Notes under the pieces: generated by a model
What the model saw: the letters and a program-made list of their open reading frames with translations, nothing else
Database searches by the model: none
What the model was told of the DNA's origin: nothing
In this document: in pieces, positions 15,870 through 24,532 of the stretch
How positions within the stretch are numbered: the stretch's first letter is position 1
Layout: every line of letters starts with the position of its first letter
Translations under genes and position numbers: made by a program
NCBI GenBank assembly: GCA_946498245.1
Contig: CAMMNN010000001.1
Coordinates: 115,710 to 179,709, forward strand
Direction: 5' to 3'
DNA length: 64,000 bases
Source of the DNA: an uncultured Clostridium sp.
Lineage (GTDB): Bacteria; Bacillota; Clostridia; Lachnospirales; Lachnospiraceae

Positions 15870-17201
15870 ATGAGGATTCAATTATCCAGCCATTTTACTT
15901 ATAAAAAGCTATTTTACTTTTGTATCTCACCCATTATTATGATGATATTTACTTCCATTTATGGAGTCGTTGACGGATTTTTCGTATCGAATTTTGTGGG
16001 TAAGGTGCCTTTTGCCGCAGTCAATCTGGTAATGCCTTTTATCATGATCCTTGGCGGCGTCGGATTTATGATTGGAACAGGAGGAAGCGCTTTAATTGCC
16101 AAAACCCTGGGAGAAGGCAAACAGGATCTGGCAAATTGTTATTTTACAATGATGATTAAACTGACCCTGGTGCTGGGAATCTTGCTTACGGTAATCGGAA
16201 TTGTGTTCATACGCCCCATTTCCTATCTTCTGGGAGCGACGGAATCCATGATAGAGGACTGCGTTCTTTACGGAAGAATCGTTTTGCTTTTTAATTCCGC
16301 TTTTATGCTGCAAAATGTATTTCAGACCTTTTTGTCCACAGCGGAAAAGCCAAAGCTGGGCCTTATCGTTACAACTACGGCAGGCGTCACCAATATGGTA
16401 CTTGACGCGTTGTTTATTATTGTTTTCCAATGGGGCGTTGCGGGAGCTGCCATTGCTACCGGCATAGGACAGTGTGTCGGCGGAATACTGCCTTTCATTT
16501 ACTTTATCCGGCCTAACAGCAGCCGCCTGCAGCTTAAAAAGTCTAAAATAGACGGAAGAGCCTTAGTGAAGGCGTGTATTAACGGTTCCTCGGAACTTAT
16601 GAGCAATATTTCTTCTTCCTTAATTAGTGTGATTTATAATTTACAGCTTTTGAAGTTTGCGGGAGAAAACGGCGTTGCGGCATACGGAACCATTATGTAT
16701 ATCCAATTTATTTTTATTGCCGTTTTTATTGGATACACGATTGGGACGGCTCCGATTATCAGCTACCATTACGGCGCGGGAAACAGTAAAGAACTGAAAA
16801 ATCTGTTGAGAAAGAGTATGCTGATAGTAGGTACGGCGGGGTTATCGATGATGGCGCTTGCATGGGTGCTTGCCGAGCCCCTTTCAAACCTCTTCGTGGG
16901 TTATGACAGGGAATTGTTTGAATTGACAAAACACGCCTTTCGGATGTTTTCTTTTTCTTTTATTTTAGCTGGAGTCAATATTTTTTCATCATCATTTTTT
17001 ACAGCTCTCAACAACGGCGGCGTGTCAGCGGCAATCTCTTTCATGCGGACACTGGTATTTCAGATATTGCTTGTACTGATTCTGCCGGTCTTTATCGGGC
17101 TAGACGGTATCTGGTACTCCATTTCAGTGGCGGAGGTTCTTGCCTTTGGGGTTTCGCTGGCGTTTTTGGCAGCAAAACGGGGCAAATATCACTATGTCTG
17201 A
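15870..17201 (+). CDS. MATE-family multidrug efflux transporter
   Basis: A 443-residue inner membrane protein with about twelve hydrophobic helices in two similar halves. It starts with a short basic leader and the typical first helix KLFYFCISPIIMMIFTSIYGVVDGFFVSN. VGFMIGTGGSALIAKTLGEG and the second-half counterpart IGTAPIISYHYGAG are family motifs. MATE pumps exchange sodium ions or protons for cationic or hydrophobic drugs. GAAAGGAAGGAAAT precedes the start. Control by the preceding MarR protein is likely. The drug is unknown. Confidence 0.92.
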   Translation: MRIQLSSHFTYKKLFYFCISPIIMMIFTSIYGVVDGFFVSNFVGKVPFAAVNLVMPFIMILGGVGFMIGTGGSALIAKTLGEGKQDLANCYFTMMIKLTLVLGILLTVIGIVFIRPISYLLGATESMIEDCVLYGRIVLLFNSAFMLQNVFQTFLSTAEKPKLGLIVTTTAGVTNMVLDALFIIVFQWGVAGAAIATGIGQCVGGILPFIYFIRPNSSRLQLKKSKIDGRALVKACINGSSELMSNISSSLISVIYNLQLLKFAGENGVAAYGTIMYIQFIFIAVFIGYTIGTAPIISYHYGAGNSKELKNLLRKSMLIVGTAGLSMMALAWVLAEPLSNLFVGYDRELFELTKHAFRMFSFSFILAGVNIFSSSFFTALNNGGVSAAISFMRTLVFQILLVLILPVFIGLDGIWYSISVAEVLAFGVSLAFLAAKRGKYHYV

Positions 17202-17223
17202 CAGGAAAATACGGGAAACGACA

Positions 17224-17257
17224 GAGGGGGTAGCCGGAATCAACCGGCTGCCCCCTC
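17224..17257. terminator. Strong hairpin between convergent genes
   Basis: GAGGGGGTAGCCGG (17224-17237) pairs over 14 positions (one G-U) with CCGGCTGCCCCCTC (17244-17257) around a six-base loop. It separates the MATE gene from the convergent nitroreductase gene and probably stops transcription from either side, though T runs are poor. Confidence 0.65.
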
Positions 17258-17286
17258 GGCGCTAATGTGCGTTGGGCGCACAGATT

Positions 17287-17799
17287 TTACAGATATACCA
17301 CGGTTTCAGAGAGCGCTTTGCGCTGGGTGTGGTTTGGAAGAGGTTTGGCGTCTTCCGTCCCATATCCTAAATCCAGCAGCATAAGGACTTCCTCGTTTTC
17401 CGGGAGTCCCAGCTCTTTTGCCAGCACTTCCGGATCAAAGAAATTGATCCAGCAACTGTCCACTCCGGCGTTGGCGGCTGCTAAAATCATATGGGTGGCG
17501 ACGATGGTAGCGTCCTCCACTCCGGAATCCCTTTTTCCTCCGGGATAGGTAAAGACATTGTCTTTATTAAAGGCTACCACAGCTACCGTGCCTGCGCCGT
17601 ACCGGCAGGGCGTACATTTATCAATTTTTGCGAATCCCTCTTGAGACTGGATGATATAGATGCGCTGCTCCTGGAGATTTTTTGCCGTGGGAGCGGCTTG
17701 GGCGGCTTCCAAAATTGCGTCAAGCTGTTCCTGGCTGATTTTCCTTCCGTCAAACTGTTTGCATGAATAACGGTTTTTAATTACTTCTGTAAATTCCAT
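17287..17799 (-). CDS. Nitroreductase-family flavoprotein
   Basis: A 170-residue FMN-dependent oxidoreductase. MEFTEVIKNRYSCKQFDGR at the N-terminus carries the Arg-Ser/Tyr FMN-phosphate contact, AAPTAKNLQEQRIYII follows, and GVDSCWINFFDPEVLAKELGLPENEEVLMLLDLGYG matches the family's second half. Such enzymes reduce nitro compounds, quinones or flavins with NAD(P)H. It lies 24 bases after the flavodoxin gene on the same strand, with AGGAGGTCGTTC upstream, so a flavodoxin-nitroreductase redox operon is likely. Confidence 0.9.
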   Translation of the reverse strand: MEFTEVIKNRYSCKQFDGRKISQEQLDAILEAAQAAPTAKNLQEQRIYIIQSQEGFAKIDKCTPCRYGAGTVAVVAFNKDNVFTYPGGKRDSGVEDATIVATHMILAAANAGVDSCWINFFDPEVLAKELGLPENEEVLMLLDLGYGTEDAKPLPNHTQRKALSETVVYL

Positions 17800-17823
17800 A
17801 ATGAACGACCTCCTGAATTAACC

Positions 17824-18300
17824 TTATTTGATGCTGTCGGCCCACTGTTTTAATTCCTCTTCACCTGCATTGGCGGCAAATCTTCTGCCGTCTTTGAGAA
17901 TCGCGCCTTTGCAGGAACCGGCCAAATCATTGTTGGTTCCGCCCATTCCCGACGAGCCGGATGTGGCAAAGGGGATAACGGTTTTGCCTGTCAGATCCTG
18001 CTGCTCCAGAAATGTATTAATAATAGTAGGAGCTGTGTACCACCATATGGGAAATCCAATATAAATAGTATCGTAGTCAGCCATATTATTTACAGTATTT
18101 GCTATTTCAGGACGGGATGATTTGTCGGCCATTTCTATGCTGCTGCGGCTTTTTTTATCCATCCAGTCAAGGTCAGCGCTGGTGTAGGGCTGCTTTGGAA
18201 TGATCTCATGCAAATCTGCGGAGATAGCGGAGGCCAGTCTCCCGGCCAGACTCTTTGTGACTCCGCTTGCGCTAAAATACGCTACCAATGCTTTGCTCAT
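17824..18300 (-). CDS. Flavodoxin
   Basis: A 158-residue flavodoxin-fold protein carrying FMN for low-potential electron transfer. AYFSASGVTKSLAGRLA is the phosphate-binding loop, IYIGFPIWWYTAPTIINTFLEQ carries the aromatic residues that stack on FMN, and ATSGSSGMGGTNNDL is a second isoalloxazine loop. This length and sequence match the flavodoxins widespread in Clostridia that pair with nitroreductases or aldo-keto reductases. AAAGGAGGAGTATCAAA precedes the ATG. Transcribed ahead of the nitroreductase gene. Confidence 0.9.
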   Translation of the reverse strand: MSKALVAYFSASGVTKSLAGRLASAISADLHEIIPKQPYTSADLDWMDKKSRSSIEMADKSSRPEIANTVNNMADYDTIYIGFPIWWYTAPTIINTFLEQQDLTGKTVIPFATSGSSGMGGTNNDLAGSCKGAILKDGRRFAANAGEEELKQWADSIK

Positions 18301-18317
18301 TTTGATACTCCTCCTTT

Positions 18318-18422
18318 TTAAGCGGCTGCCTTTTTCAAGGCATAGAACAATTCTTTACACTGATACTTTAACTCTGTTTTTAAAAAATGTAAAATGCTTC
18401 TTTTAAGCAGTTGGTCATTCAT
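18318..18422 (-). pseudogene. Short helical ORF or gene-end fragment
   Basis: A 34-residue frame rich in Leu and Lys (QLLKRSILHFLKTELKYQCK) ends 17 bases before the flavodoxin start. The frame continues upstream without a stop into the EAL gene. No ribosome site precedes its ATG. It may be the 3' scrap of a lost gene that once headed the flavodoxin operon, or noise. No family recognised. Confidence 0.2.
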
Positions 18423-18459
18423 TTTGGGAATGGCAGCTTTGCCGGATGTCCAGAGGGAG

Positions 18460-20370
18460 CTATTGCTTTGCTTCTTTTCTAAGCAGTGAAATAATTTCTG
18501 TGTCGGGAACGGGCCTTGAGAAGTAATATCCCTGGAATAAATCCACATTCCATTCTAAAAGCAGCGCTGCTTCCTGCTCTGTTTCCACACCTTCGGCAAT
18601 GATTGAAAATCCCTGCTTTTTTATAATGCTGAATAAATCTTTATAAAAATCAGCCTTTTTGGGAGACTCACAGATTCCCTGAAGCAGAGAACGATCCATT
18701 TTTATGGTGGAATAGGGCAGACTTAAAACCGTATTCAAATTCGCGTAACCGCTTCCAAAATCGTCCAGGCATAATCCGATTCCCACCTTCTGCAATTCTC
18801 TGATAAAAGAAAAAGTTTCCTGGGTATATTGAGTAGCTGTTGTCTCCGTAACTTCAAACTGAATTTTGGAAAATGGAATCGAATTTTGTCGAATAATGGT
18901 CAGAAGTTTTTCGCAATATCCTGTTTCCAATAATTCAGAGGGAGATAAGTTGATTTTTATTTGACGGATGTTTCTTAGGTCTTCGGCATTGTCTTTTATA
19001 AAGCGGCATATTTTTGCAAGCTGAAGCTGTGTGATTTTCGTTGCCCAGCCATGTTTTTCTGCAATCTGGATAAATAATTCCGGAGACACCCAGCCAAGCT
19101 TTGGATGATTAAGGCGGCTTAACGCCTCCAGGGATACATATTTCTTATGCTCCGCAGAATAAATAGGCTGATAGCAGACCTGAAACAGATCCTGCTCAAT
19201 TGCGGTATGTAAGAAGTGCTCAATTTCCATATTATAATCAAACCGCATCTTCAATTCAGCGGAATCATAAAGAACTGCCGTATCGCTTCTTTTTAAACCG
19301 TAATGAACCAGAAAATCCGTATAGGCTTTCAGCTCTTTGATATTTTCTATATGATTCATTTGCACTTCAGTCAGAAGTGCACGGCATTTAATATATTTTT
19401 GATCAATATACACCCCCTGTTCAAGCCAGCCTTCAATTTTCTGAATAAGACCGGCCAATTCTTGGCTGCTCTGTGTGCAGAAAACAAATCTGCTGGGCGC
19501 TACGCGGAATATCGGCGATTTTTCCCTAAATTTACATAAGTGCTCTGCAATTTTTGCGATGATTTTCTCCTTTGTATGGCCCATATAAATAAAACCAATG
19601 GATTCCAGATTATAAAAGTCTATTACAAGGAGGGAACCGTTCCAATGTTTTTTCCTGTCCCGCATCCACATATGAAAATAATTGACATTGTAAATATGAG
19701 TGTCTTCGTCGATATAGGTATGAGGACTCTTTAATAAAATATAAATGGTCAATATGGCTACTGACAATGCAAAGCCCCAAAATAGCTGGATATGTATAAA
19801 ATATTGGAAAAATAAGCCTATAACAATAAGGGTATGAACTTCTAAAAGCGCTTTTGTCGCTTCTTGGCCAAGGAGTTTTCTGAATTTTAGTACAAGGCAG
19901 AAATCAACTAAAAAGTAGATTAACAGGAACGAGCCATATACTTCAAAAAGCGGTCCTGACCAAAGCAGACCATCTTTTGCATAGGAAATAAAACCCAATG
20001 GAATATTAGCGATTATGAATACCGCGCCTAAGAGCCACACAGCCGAACCCACTGCTACAATTTGTTTTTCGTATTTTTCATAATCATCACACAAAGTCAA
20101 TGCAAATCTTAACAGATGAAAGGGAAGGGCAGTATTGATCAGATAGTTCAGAGCAGCAAAAAGTTTAATGATCTGGTTGTGCTCCTCCTGGGGCGTCATT
20201 TGCAGGTGTGTCAGTCCGATACCGGACAAGCTGTACAGCATCCCCAAGCCTACAAGTGTCATAAAGATCTTAGAATTTTTGTCCCATAAAGTTCGCTGTC
20301 TAAAAAAATGATAGAAAATCTCAAACAGCAAAATGAGCGCAGCCCACAAAAAATAATCATTCCAATTCAT
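18460..20370 (-). CDS. Membrane EAL-domain c-di-GMP phosphodiesterase with degenerate GGDEF
   Basis: A 636-residue protein. Residues 1-220 form about seven membrane helices, a likely sensor region. A GGDEF-like domain follows (LLVIDFYNLESIGFIYMG), but its signature position reads RVAPSRFVF, so cyclase activity is not expected. The C-terminal EAL domain keeps the catalytic pattern: VSLEALSRLNHP (EAL), KINLSP, QFEVTE, LCLDDFGSGYANL, IKMDRS and IAEGVET. It should hydrolyse cyclic di-GMP to pGpG and so favour motility over attachment. GGAGG stands just before the ATG at 20370; a TTG four codons earlier overlaps that site. Confidence 0.9.
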   Translation of the reverse strand: MNWNDYFLWAALILLFEIFYHFFRQRTLWDKNSKIFMTLVGLGMLYSLSGIGLTHLQMTPQEEHNQIIKLFAALNYLINTALPFHLLRFALTLCDDYEKYEKQIVAVGSAVWLLGAVFIIANIPLGFISYAKDGLLWSGPLFEVYGSFLLIYFLVDFCLVLKFRKLLGQEATKALLEVHTLIVIGLFFQYFIHIQLFWGFALSVAILTIYILLKSPHTYIDEDTHIYNVNYFHMWMRDRKKHWNGSLLVIDFYNLESIGFIYMGHTKEKIIAKIAEHLCKFREKSPIFRVAPSRFVFCTQSSQELAGLIQKIEGWLEQGVYIDQKYIKCRALLTEVQMNHIENIKELKAYTDFLVHYGLKRSDTAVLYDSAELKMRFDYNMEIEHFLHTAIEQDLFQVCYQPIYSAEHKKYVSLEALSRLNHPKLGWVSPELFIQIAEKHGWATKITQLQLAKICRFIKDNAEDLRNIRQIKINLSPSELLETGYCEKLLTIIRQNSIPFSKIQFEVTETTATQYTQETFSFIRELQKVGIGLCLDDFGSGYANLNTVLSLPYSTIKMDRSLLQGICESPKKADFYKDLFSIIKKQGFSIIAEGVETEQEAALLLEWNVDLFQGYYFSRPVPDTEIISLLRKEAKQ

Positions 20371-20532
20371 TCTATCCTCCAAATATATGTTCCGGGCTTA
20401 CGAGTTAGTCAAAAATAATATAACTTGTCAAGTATACCTCATTCAAAATCAATTGTCCAGTTATTAAATTCGGGCTGTTTGCCGTATTCCTGTCCATTGC
20501 TTTAACCGCAATTCTAAAAGATTTATAAATTA

Positions 20533-20559
20533 TTAGCACTCGGCCTGTTTGAGTGCTGA
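20533..20559 (+). promoter_or_regulatory. CIRCE-like element (HrcA operator) before htpG
   Basis: TTAGCACTC (20533-20541), nine bases, then GAGTGCTGA (20551-20559) differs from the canonical CIRCE inverted repeat by one base. CIRCE is the binding site of the heat-shock repressor HrcA. It lies seven bases upstream of the htpG -35. The same hairpin is followed by six T, so it could also act as a terminator. Confidence 0.8.
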
Positions 20560-20566
20560 TTTTTTG

Positions 20567-20595
20567 TTGACATTTGATTTTATTGGTATTACAAT
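20567..20595 (+). promoter_or_regulatory. SigA-type promoter of htpG
   Basis: A perfect TTGACA (20567-20572), a 17-base spacer and TACAAT (20590-20595). Transcription would start near 20602, leaving a leader of about 44 bases. Confidence 0.85.
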
Positions 20596-20645
20596 ATCGG
20601 ATAAAGGCCGCAGAACGGCGATTATTATTAAAGGAGTGACGTAAA

Positions 20646-22637
20646 ATGGCAAAGACAGGAAGCTTGTCTATCAACAGCGAAAATATATTTCCCATTATAA
20701 AAAAATGGCTGTATTCAGATCACGATATTTTCTACCGCGAGCTGATTTCCAACGGCTGTGACGCTATCACCAAGCTGAAAAAGCTGGAGCTTATGGGAGA
20801 GTACGAAAAACCGGAGGACGTGGAGTACCGCATTGAAGTGTCTGTAAATCCGGAGGAAAAGACCATAACGGTGGCTGACAACGGTATGGGTATGACGGAA
20901 GAGGAGGTTGACGAGTACATTAACCAGATCGCCTTTTCCGGGGCCCAGGATTTCCTGGAAAAGTATAAAGACAAGGCCAACGAAGATCAGATTATCGGTC
21001 ATTTCGGTTTGGGATTTTATTCTGCATTTATGGTAGCCGACAGAGTTACCATTGATACCAAATCCTACAAAGCCGACGCCAAGGCGGTTCACTGGGAGTC
21101 CGCCGGCGGAACGGAATTTGAGATGAAGGACGGGGACAGAGAGCTTACGGGAACCACCATTACCCTGTATCTCAATGAGGACAGCACGGAATTTGCCAAT
21201 GAGTACCGGGCCAGAGAGGTTATTGAAAAATACTGCGCATTTATGCCGGTAGCCATTTATCTCAATGATACCTCCAAAGGACCTCAGTATGAAACCATTG
21301 AGAAGGACGAGCTGACCGACAAAGACACGGTGATTGAAACCATTGTAGAGGAAGCCAAAACCGAGGAAAAGGAAAATGAGAACGGGGAAAAGGAAACCGT
21401 TGAAATTTCTCCTGCGAAAGAACAGTATAAGATCTTAAAACGCCCGGTGGCCTTAAACGATACCAACCCCCTTTGGAACAAGCATCCTAACGAATGTACG
21501 GAAGAGGAATACAAGGAGTTCTACCGGAAGGTATTTTTGGACTTTAAGGAGCCCTTATTCTGGATCCACCTGAATATGGATTATCCCTTTAATTTAAAGG
21601 GAATTTTGTACTTCCCCAAGATCAATATGGAGTACGACAGCCTGGAAGGAACCATTAAGCTGTACAACAACCAGGTATTTATTGCAGACAATATTAAAGA
21701 AGTCATTCCGGAGTTTTTGATGCTCTTAAAGGGCGTTATCGACTGTCCGGACCTGCCCTTAAACGTATCCAGAAGCGCCCTGCAGAACGACGGCTTTGTA
21801 AAGAAGATTTCCGATTATATTACCAAGAAGGTAGCGGATAAGCTGACCGGTATGTGCAAGACGGATCGGGAAAATTACGAGAAATACTGGGACGACATTA
21901 ACCCCTTTATTAAATTCGGCTGCATTAAGGACGAGAAGTTTGCCGAAAAGATGAAAGATTACATTATTTTCAAGAACCTGAACGGCAAATACCTGACTCT
22001 TCCGGAGTGCCTGGAAGAGAATAAGGAAAAACACGAGAATACGGTCTTCTATGTAACCGACGAAAAGGAACAGAGCCAGTACATCAATATGTTTAAAGAA
22101 GCCGGCCTGGACGCCGTTATCTTAAAGCACAATATCGACGCTCCTTTTATTACCCATATGGAGCAGAAAAATGAAGGCGTGAAGTTCCTGAGGATCGATG
22201 CGGATTTAACGGATACCTTTAAAGAAGAAACGGCGGAGGAAGACAAGGAAGCCCTGAAGGCCGACGGGGAAACTCTGACGGAGATCTTCCGGAAAGCCCT
22301 GGAAAACGATAAGCTGGACATTAAGGTGGAAAAACTGAAAAACGCCGGCATTGCATCTATGATTACCGTTTCCGAGGATTCCCGGAGAATGCAGGAAATG
22401 ATGAGAATGTACAGCATGGGCGCAGATATGTTCGGCGGGAACCAGGAAACTCTGGTGCTCAATGCCAACAATAAGCTGGTGCAGTACGTACTGAACCATA
22501 AAGACGGGGAACATACCAACATGATTTGCCAGCAGCTTTACGATCTGGCGGCTTTAAGCCACGGTTCCCTGACTCCGGAGCGCATGACCAAATTTATTGC
22601 CAGAAGCAATGAACTTATGGGAATGCTGGCAGAGTAA
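20646..22637 (+). CDS. htpG: Molecular chaperone HtpG (Hsp90)
   Basis: ATP-dependent Hsp90 chaperone, 663 residues. The N-terminal GHKL ATPase domain shows RELISNGCDAITKL (Asn for Mg-ATP), VADNGMGMTEEEV and IGHFGLGFYSAFMVAD. The middle domain has GILYFPKINMEY and LPLNVSRSALQND with its catalytic-loop Arg. A charged insert (EEAKTEEKENENGEKE) near residue 240 links the two, more like eukaryotic Hsp90 than the short E. coli linker. AAAGGAGTGACGTAAA precedes the ATG. The CIRCE-like element suggests HrcA control. Confidence 0.96.
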   Translation: MAKTGSLSINSENIFPIIKKWLYSDHDIFYRELISNGCDAITKLKKLELMGEYEKPEDVEYRIEVSVNPEEKTITVADNGMGMTEEEVDEYINQIAFSGAQDFLEKYKDKANEDQIIGHFGLGFYSAFMVADRVTIDTKSYKADAKAVHWESAGGTEFEMKDGDRELTGTTITLYLNEDSTEFANEYRAREVIEKYCAFMPVAIYLNDTSKGPQYETIEKDELTDKDTVIETIVEEAKTEEKENENGEKETVEISPAKEQYKILKRPVALNDTNPLWNKHPNECTEEEYKEFYRKVFLDFKEPLFWIHLNMDYPFNLKGILYFPKINMEYDSLEGTIKLYNNQVFIADNIKEVIPEFLMLLKGVIDCPDLPLNVSRSALQNDGFVKKISDYITKKVADKLTGMCKTDRENYEKYWDDINPFIKFGCIKDEKFAEKMKDYIIFKNLNGKYLTLPECLEENKEKHENTVFYVTDEKEQSQYINMFKEAGLDAVILKHNIDAPFITHMEQKNEGVKFLRIDADLTDTFKEETAEEDKEALKADGETLTEIFRKALENDKLDIKVEKLKNAGIASMITVSEDSRRMQEMMRMYSMGADMFGGNQETLVLNANNKLVQYVLNHKDGEHTNMICQQLYDLAALSHGSLTPERMTKFIARSNELMGMLAE

Positions 22638-22659
22638 AAGCAGACAAAGGAGAGGGATC

Positions 22660-23316
22660 ATGCGGCTTTACATTATCCGGCATGGAGAAACGGACTGGAA
22701 TGTAAAGGGAAGGCTCCAGGGCCAGACGGATACCCCATTAAATGAAAAGGGGATCCGTCTGGCGGAGATTACGGCGGAAGGAATGAAAGAGATTTCCTTT
22801 GATTTGGCCATTACCAGTCCATTAGAAAGGGCCAGACAGACGGCGGAGATTGTGCTGGGAGAGAGGCGGACGCCTGTTTTGGAGGATTGGAGGATCGCCG
22901 AGATCCGCTTCGGTCCCTGGGAGGGCCTGGGCTGCAGGAAGGAAAACTTCCAGATTCCGGATCCGGGATTTGAAGATTTTTACCAGAATCCCTTCCACTA
23001 CCAGCCGCCGGAGGGCGGAGAAAGTGTGAAAGAGGTCTGTGAGAGGGCAAGGGAATTTTTTCATGAGGTGATTGGAAATCCTCTGTGGAAAGACAAAACA
23101 ATCCTCATTGCCACTCACGGCTGCGCCTGCCGCGCCATTTTAAACAATGTATATGAAAATAAACTGGATTTCTGGCATGGCCGCGTTCCGCCTAACTGCG
23201 CTGTGAACATTGTGGACGTAAAGGACGGAAAAGCCATGTTAACGGAAGAAGATAAGATCTATTACAGTGCAGACGAGTGCATCGATTTCCGTACAGGAAA
23301 AAAGCTGAAAAACTAA
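22660..23316 (+). CDS. Histidine phosphatase (phosphoglycerate mutase-like)
   Basis: A 218-residue histidine phosphatase. LYIIRHGETDWNVKGRLQGQTDTPLN near the N-terminus carries the RHG phospho-histidine, SPLERARQTAEI the second Arg, and LIATHGCACRAIL the second catalytic His. Substrate specificity (phosphoglycerate, sugar phosphate, alpha-ribazole phosphate) cannot be read from sequence. The start at 22660 follows AAAGGAGAGGGATC. It lies 22 bases after htpG and may be co-transcribed with it; a terminator follows immediately. Confidence 0.9.
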   Translation: MRLYIIRHGETDWNVKGRLQGQTDTPLNEKGIRLAEITAEGMKEISFDLAITSPLERARQTAEIVLGERRTPVLEDWRIAEIRFGPWEGLGCRKENFQIPDPGFEDFYQNPFHYQPPEGGESVKEVCERAREFFHEVIGNPLWKDKTILIATHGCACRAILNNVYENKLDFWHGRVPPNCAVNIVDVKDGKAMLTEEDKIYYSADECIDFRTGKKLKN

Positions 23317-23320
23317 AAAT

Positions 23321-23361
23321 GGGAAGGGAGCCCTTTTTTGAGGAATCCCTTCCCGCTTTTT
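23321..23361. terminator. Bidirectional rho-independent terminator
   Basis: GGGAAGGGA (23321-23329) pairs perfectly with TCCCTTCCC (23346-23354), followed on the + strand by GCTTTTT and on the minus strand by ATTTTTAG. It serves the histidine phosphatase gene and the convergent small membrane-protein gene. Confidence 0.85.
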
Positions 23362-23374
23362 GTGTTGTCTTCTT

Positions 23375-23506
23375 TTAATTGTCTTCGTTTAAATCGTCGG
23401 CAACGGCTCCGAAAATACTGGCCATGGTTCCGACGGTAGTAGCCACGATAAACAGTACAATTAACAGAATAACCCCCAGAAAAGCTAATAAAAACGTCAT
23501 ATCCAT
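23375..23506 (-). CDS. 43-residue single-helix membrane protein
   Basis: A short ORF with a clear ribosome site (AAGGAGGTTTTCGT before the ATG). The product begins MDMTFLLAFLGVILLIVLFI and continues as one long hydrophobic helix to about residue 36, then ends in an acidic tail (DDLNEDN). It has its own downstream terminator and is convergent with the phosphatase gene. No family recognised. Possible roles are a small regulatory membrane subunit or a toxin-like peptide; nothing in the context decides. Confidence 0.65.
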   Translation of the reverse strand: MDMTFLLAFLGVILLIVLFIVATTVGTMASIFGAVADDLNEDN

Positions 23507-23580
23507 ACGAAAACCTCCTTGCGGTTCCTTGCAAATTAATACTTTTTATAGTATAGCATAGTTTTTATAGGCTGAAAAGA

Positions 23581-23629
23581 TTGAAAAATAAAAAAGATAT
23601 GTTATAATAAGTAGTAATGATTACTACTT
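23581..23629 (+). promoter_or_regulatory. Promoter and palindromic operator before the DegV gene
   Basis: TTGAAA (23581-23586), a 16-base spacer and a perfect TATAAT (23603-23608). Directly after it AAGTAGTAAT and ATTACTACTT (23609-23618 and 23620-23629) form a 21-base palindrome over the expected start site, an ideal place for a repressor. Confidence 0.75.
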
Positions 23630-23669
23630 GATGTGACAAAAGAGATAAAAACCTGTTTGGAGGCTTATT

Positions 23670-24509
23670 ATGACGTATAAAATTATTGGCGACAGTTGCC
23701 TGGATTTGACGGAGGATTTAAAAAAGGATCCCCATTTTGAAATGATTCCCCTGACCCTTCAGGTGGGAAGTGCTACAGTGGTAGATGATGAAACTTTTGA
23801 CCAGAAAAAGTTTTTAGAGCTGGTAGCCGCATGTCCGGAATGTCCAAAAACGGCCTGCCCTTCTCCGGAAAGCTTTAAAAAAGCTTTTGAGTGTGATGCG
23901 GAGAGCATTTTTGTCATTACACTTTCCGAGCCTTTAAGCGGAACCTGCAATGCTGCGCGGCTAGGGATGGAGCTGTACTTTGAGGAGCACGGCCACGACA
24001 AAAACATAGCGGTCATTGGATCCGACTCAGCGTCTTCCGGGGAACTGAACCAGGCGCTTTACATTCAGGAGCTGTGCGAAGCGGGCCTGCCCTTTGACGA
24101 GGTTTTGGAAAAGGCCCTGGTTTTCAAAAGAGAAATGCACACGTACTTTGTTCTGGAAACATTGGACGTATTAAGGAAAAACGGCCGTCTTTCGGGACTC
24201 CAGGCGTTTTTTGCCACTGCCTTAAATATAAAGCCGGTTATGGGGGCTGAGAGCGGCACCATTATTAAGCTGGATCAGGCCAGAGGCATTAACAAGGCCC
24301 TTGTCAGAATGTGCGACATCGCCTGCCGGGAAAATCCGGAAACCAGCGGCAAAACTCTGGTAATCGCCCACTGCAACAATCCGGAGCGGGCGGAGCTGGT
24401 AAAAAAAGAGATGGAAAAGAGAAGAACCTTTAAGCGGGTTGTTATTACGGAAACAGCGGGAGTGGCTACCGTTTACGCCAGCGACGGGGGCATTATTATG
24501 GCATTATAA
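23670..24509 (+). CDS. DegV-family fatty-acid-binding protein
   Basis: A 279-residue DegV protein. IIGDSCLDLTEDL at the N-terminus, then IFVITLSEPLSGTCNAARLG and VIGSDSASSGELNQAL are characteristic. DegV/FakB proteins bind one fatty acid; FakB-type members present it to the kinase FakA for phosphorylation. No FakA gene is adjacent, so a FakB role is unproven. TTTGGAGGCTTATT precedes the ATG. The palindrome over the transcription start suggests tight control, perhaps by a lipid-sensing repressor. Confidence 0.9.
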   Translation: MTYKIIGDSCLDLTEDLKKDPHFEMIPLTLQVGSATVVDDETFDQKKFLELVAACPECPKTACPSPESFKKAFECDAESIFVITLSEPLSGTCNAARLGMELYFEEHGHDKNIAVIGSDSASSGELNQALYIQELCEAGLPFDEVLEKALVFKREMHTYFVLETLDVLRKNGRLSGLQAFFATALNIKPVMGAESGTIIKLDQARGINKALVRMCDIACRENPETSGKTLVIAHCNNPERAELVKKEMEKRRTFKRVVITETAGVATVYASDGGIIMAL

Positions 24510-24532
24510 AAGACCGGGAGGAATCAGACAGA

